This document shows positions 5,635-6,875 of a DNA stretch of 6,875 nucleotides, piece after piece (position 1 is the first letter of the stretch; each line of letters begins with the position of its first letter). Origin of the DNA: Bacillota bacterium (GTDB lineage: Bacteria > Bacillota > Clostridia > Christensenellales > QAND01); NCBI GenBank assembly GCA_019415425.1, contig DXZF01000185.1, forward strand, positions 1 to 6,875, written 5' to 3'. A program made the position numbers and the translations under genes. The notes beneath the pieces are model-generated. The model worked only from the letters and a program-made list of their open reading frames with translations. It was not told the DNA's origin and ran no database searches.

Positions 5635-6597
5635 TCCAGACAAACGGTTTCCCGCCTGGCCGCTATGGCCATGGTGCTGTTGGCCATGCTCGCCGGCTAT
5701 TTTCTCTATCGCAACCATACGCGCCCTCAAACGGCCACCTCGACGGCAACGCCAATGCCCACGCCCATCGTCACGCCCGTGCCGACGCCCGTGCCTACCG
5801 CAACCTCTGCGCCCGTGCTATATGCCTACAGTCCCAAAGAGCAGGTCACCTATCGCGGCCGGACGTACACCGATGAACTGGTCGACGTGCGCCGCTTTGT
5901 GCCACAGGTGCAGATCGACCTGATGTATGCGGGCCCCGACAATTTCATGCAGACCGTTTTGTATGAACGGGAGGTATGCATGCTCCAGCTGGGCACGGCG
6001 CAAAAGCTGGCCAAGGCGCAGGAGCGCTTTTTGGCCGACGGCTATTCGCTGATCATTTACGACGGATACCGCCCGCTATCGGTGCAGGAGAAGATGCACG
6101 AAACCATTGCGGATACGCGCTACATCGCCGCGCCGCCGTCCAACCACAACCGTGGTGCGTCGGTCGATGTCGCGCTCGTGGACCGCGAAGGCAACGTGTT
6201 GGAATTCCCCTCTGAAGTGGACACGTTCACTTCGGCCGCGCACCGCAATCTGCCGGATCTGTCGCGATACCAGAAGGGGACGGCGGCGTATGAAAAGCTG
6301 CTCAGGCAGTACCCCGATTTGGAATCGCTGCCCCCGCGCACCGATGCGGCCATCCAAAATATGCAGTACCTGACAGAGGTGATGGTGGCATGCGGGTTCC
6401 AGCCCATTGAGACGGAATGGTGGCATTTTACCGATACCGACGTCGCCCAATATCCGCCTACCGACCGGGTGTTTGACACGTTTGTCTACAGCACGTCCCC
6501 GGATGGTGTGGAACAGAACACGATGCCCTCTGCTTTAATGGATGGCGTACGGGAAACCCCGGCAACTACAGCGCCCACCTCTACACCGGGCGCATAA
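5632..6597 (+). CDS. Membrane-anchored VanX-type D-Ala-D-Ala dipeptidase (peptidase family M15D)
   Basis: This 321-residue protein starts with a short basic N-terminus and a hydrophobic segment (about 9-26), then a Thr/Pro-rich spacer (about 32-62, many TP and PTP units), then the catalytic domain (about 65-288) and a second Thr/Pro-rich tail. It lacks a lipobox Cys, so it is probably a signal-anchored protein with the enzyme outside the cell. Catalytic landmarks of zinc VanX-type dipeptidases are present: DGYRP with Arg147, SNHNRGASVD with zinc ligands His172 and Asp179, and EWWH with base Glu262 and ligand His265. The expected reaction is hydrolysis of D-Ala-D-Ala dipeptide. Classical VanX is cytoplasmic and removes the dipeptide before it enters precursors; an external enzyme would act instead on released or foreign dipeptide, so a role in glycopeptide resistance is not supported. 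No vanH, vanA or vanRS genes are visible. It is divergent from the femX-like gene. Confidence 0.9.
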   Translation: MSRQTVSRLAAMAMVLLAMLAGYFLYRNHTRPQTATSTATPMPTPIVTPVPTPVPTATSAPVLYAYSPKEQVTYRGRTYTDELVDVRRFVPQVQIDLMYAGPDNFMQTVLYEREVCMLQLGTAQKLAKAQERFLADGYSLIIYDGYRPLSVQEKMHETIADTRYIAAPPSNHNRGASVDVALVDREGNVLEFPSEVDTFTSAAHRNLPDLSRYQKGTAAYEKLLRQYPDLESLPPRTDAAIQNMQYLTEVMVACGFQPIETEWWHFTDTDVAQYPPTDRVFDTFVYSTSPDGVEQNTMPSALMDGVRETPATTAPTSTPGA

Positions 6598-6644
6598 GGT
6601 ATCCACACCACAGGCCCGGAAAGGCAATGAAGTTTTCTTTTGTT

Positions 6645-6690
6645 TTTGCATCCATCTTCGACTTGTGGAGGTCGTCAACGCGGATGCAAA
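6645..6690. repeat. Nested inverted repeat between the VanX-like gene and the next gene
   Basis: TTTGCATCC (6645-6653) and GGATGCAAA (6682-6690) form a perfect 9-bp inverted repeat. Inside it, CGACTT (6659-6664) can pair with AGGTCG (6669-6674) around a GTGG loop, giving a two-part stem. A T-rich tract lies before it (6633-6647), not after it, so it is not an ordinary plus-strand terminator, and the minus-strand reading is followed by A residues. It may be a leader structure for the gene at 6763, a processing site or an operator. The rest of 6598-6762 holds only a small potential hairpin (6728-6745) and no clear promoter. Confidence 0.4.
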
Positions 6691-6762
6691 GTGCGCTTGT
6701 ATGTCCCGTGTGTGCCAAGCGCTCTTCCTACCCCAAAACCGGTAGTAAAGGCGGGATTTTCC

Positions 6763-6875
6763 ATGCAAAAACAGAAAAAGGTTCGTCTCCCTCTCCTGAT
6801 TCTGACTGTGCCCGTCATCCTGCTCTATCTCCTCTTTGCCTTACAGCCACCGGAAGACTATAGCGATCCAGCGCC
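6763..6875 (+). CDS. Membrane-anchored protein of unknown function, N-terminal part
   Basis: Only the first 37 codons are visible before the right edge. The product begins MQKQKKVR, a basic cytoplasmic start, then about 21 hydrophobic residues (about 9-29, rich in Leu, Ile and Val), then a polar, acidic, Pro-containing segment (PPEDYSDP). This is a signal peptide or a single-pass signal anchor with the rest of the protein outside. The start at 6763 is preceded by AAGGCGGG with a spacer of about 7 nt. The codons favour C and G at third positions like neighbouring genes. It follows the VanX-like gene by 165 nt without a clear terminator between, so co-transcription is possible. No family can be named from this fragment. 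Confidence 0.7.
   Translation, partial: MQKQKKVRLPLLILTVPVILLYLLFALQPPEDYSDPA

Noticed and set aside
5632..6597. Vancomycin-resistance determinant
   Set aside because: The VanX-like enzyme has an export anchor, and no vanH, ligase or vanRS genes are present in the window, so a resistance call is not supported.
6598..6647. Terminator after the VanX-like gene (GCC/GGC near 6613-6624 before a T-rich tract)
   Set aside because: The stem would be only three base pairs and the T-tract is interrupted and separated from it by several bases.
6627..6863. Open frame of 78 codons beginning MKFSFVF and containing a CPVC motif, with a GGAAAGG close upstream
   Set aside because: It overlaps the start at 6763, whose frame has a clear basic-plus-hydrophobic leader. 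The overlapped part of the 78-codon frame is low-complexity Ser/Pro/Lys sequence, and the CPVC pair has no second metal-binding pair.

Overview
This window is GC-rich and densely packed, and it looks like chromosomal DNA from a Gram-positive anaerobe of the Firmicutes, probably Clostridia. The reasons are strong GGAGG-type ribosome binding sites, a TTG start, a FemX-type peptidoglycan branching enzyme, an ACT/UPF0210 pair, a YwbE-family protein, and an exported peptidase on a Thr/Pro-rich stalk. The genus cannot be fixed from this sequence; a high-GC clostridial lineage such as Christensenellales is only a guess. I see no rRNA, tRNA, CRISPR array, insertion sequence or phage gene.

Layout, left to right. 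(1) Bases 1-2324, minus strand: a three-gene operon transcribed as ywbE-like (2324 to 2115), then an Uup/YfmR-type ABC-F ATPase (2118 to 343), then a short-chain dehydrogenase cut off by the left edge (329 to 1). The first two genes overlap by 4 nt and the last two are 13 nt apart. (2) Bases 2325-2528: a 204-nt gap with a 20-bp perfect palindrome just after the upstream operon and several potential hairpins before ywbE. (3) Bases 2529-4175, minus strand: a two-gene operon, ACT-domain protein then UPF0210/DUF711 protein, 9 nt apart, with a recognisable sigma-A-like promoter at 4248-4277. (4) Bases 4299-5441, minus strand: a FemX-like aminoacyl transferase ending in a clear intrinsic terminator. 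(5) Bases 5442-5631: a divergent control region with three TTGTAAA boxes in near-helical phase, an extended -10 promoter and an inverted repeat at the predicted transcription start. (6) Bases 5632-6597, plus strand: a membrane-anchored VanX-type D-Ala-D-Ala dipeptidase. (7) Bases 6598-6762: a gap with a nested inverted repeat. (8) From 6763: the start of an unidentified membrane-anchored protein that runs off the right edge.

The most suggestive grouping is the divergent pair femX-like / VanX-like. One enzyme would build peptidoglycan cross-bridges in the cytoplasm; the other would cleave D-Ala-D-Ala dipeptide outside the membrane. They share a short AT-rich control region with boxes phased like those of OmpR/PhoB-family regulators. 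The left half holds translation-linked (ABC-F, YwbE) and metabolic or sensory (ACT/UPF0210) housekeeping genes. I found no convincing evidence of a wholly new defence or mobile system. The best leads are the cell-wall pair with its control region, the exported VanX-like enzyme, and the two conserved gene pairs of unknown function.
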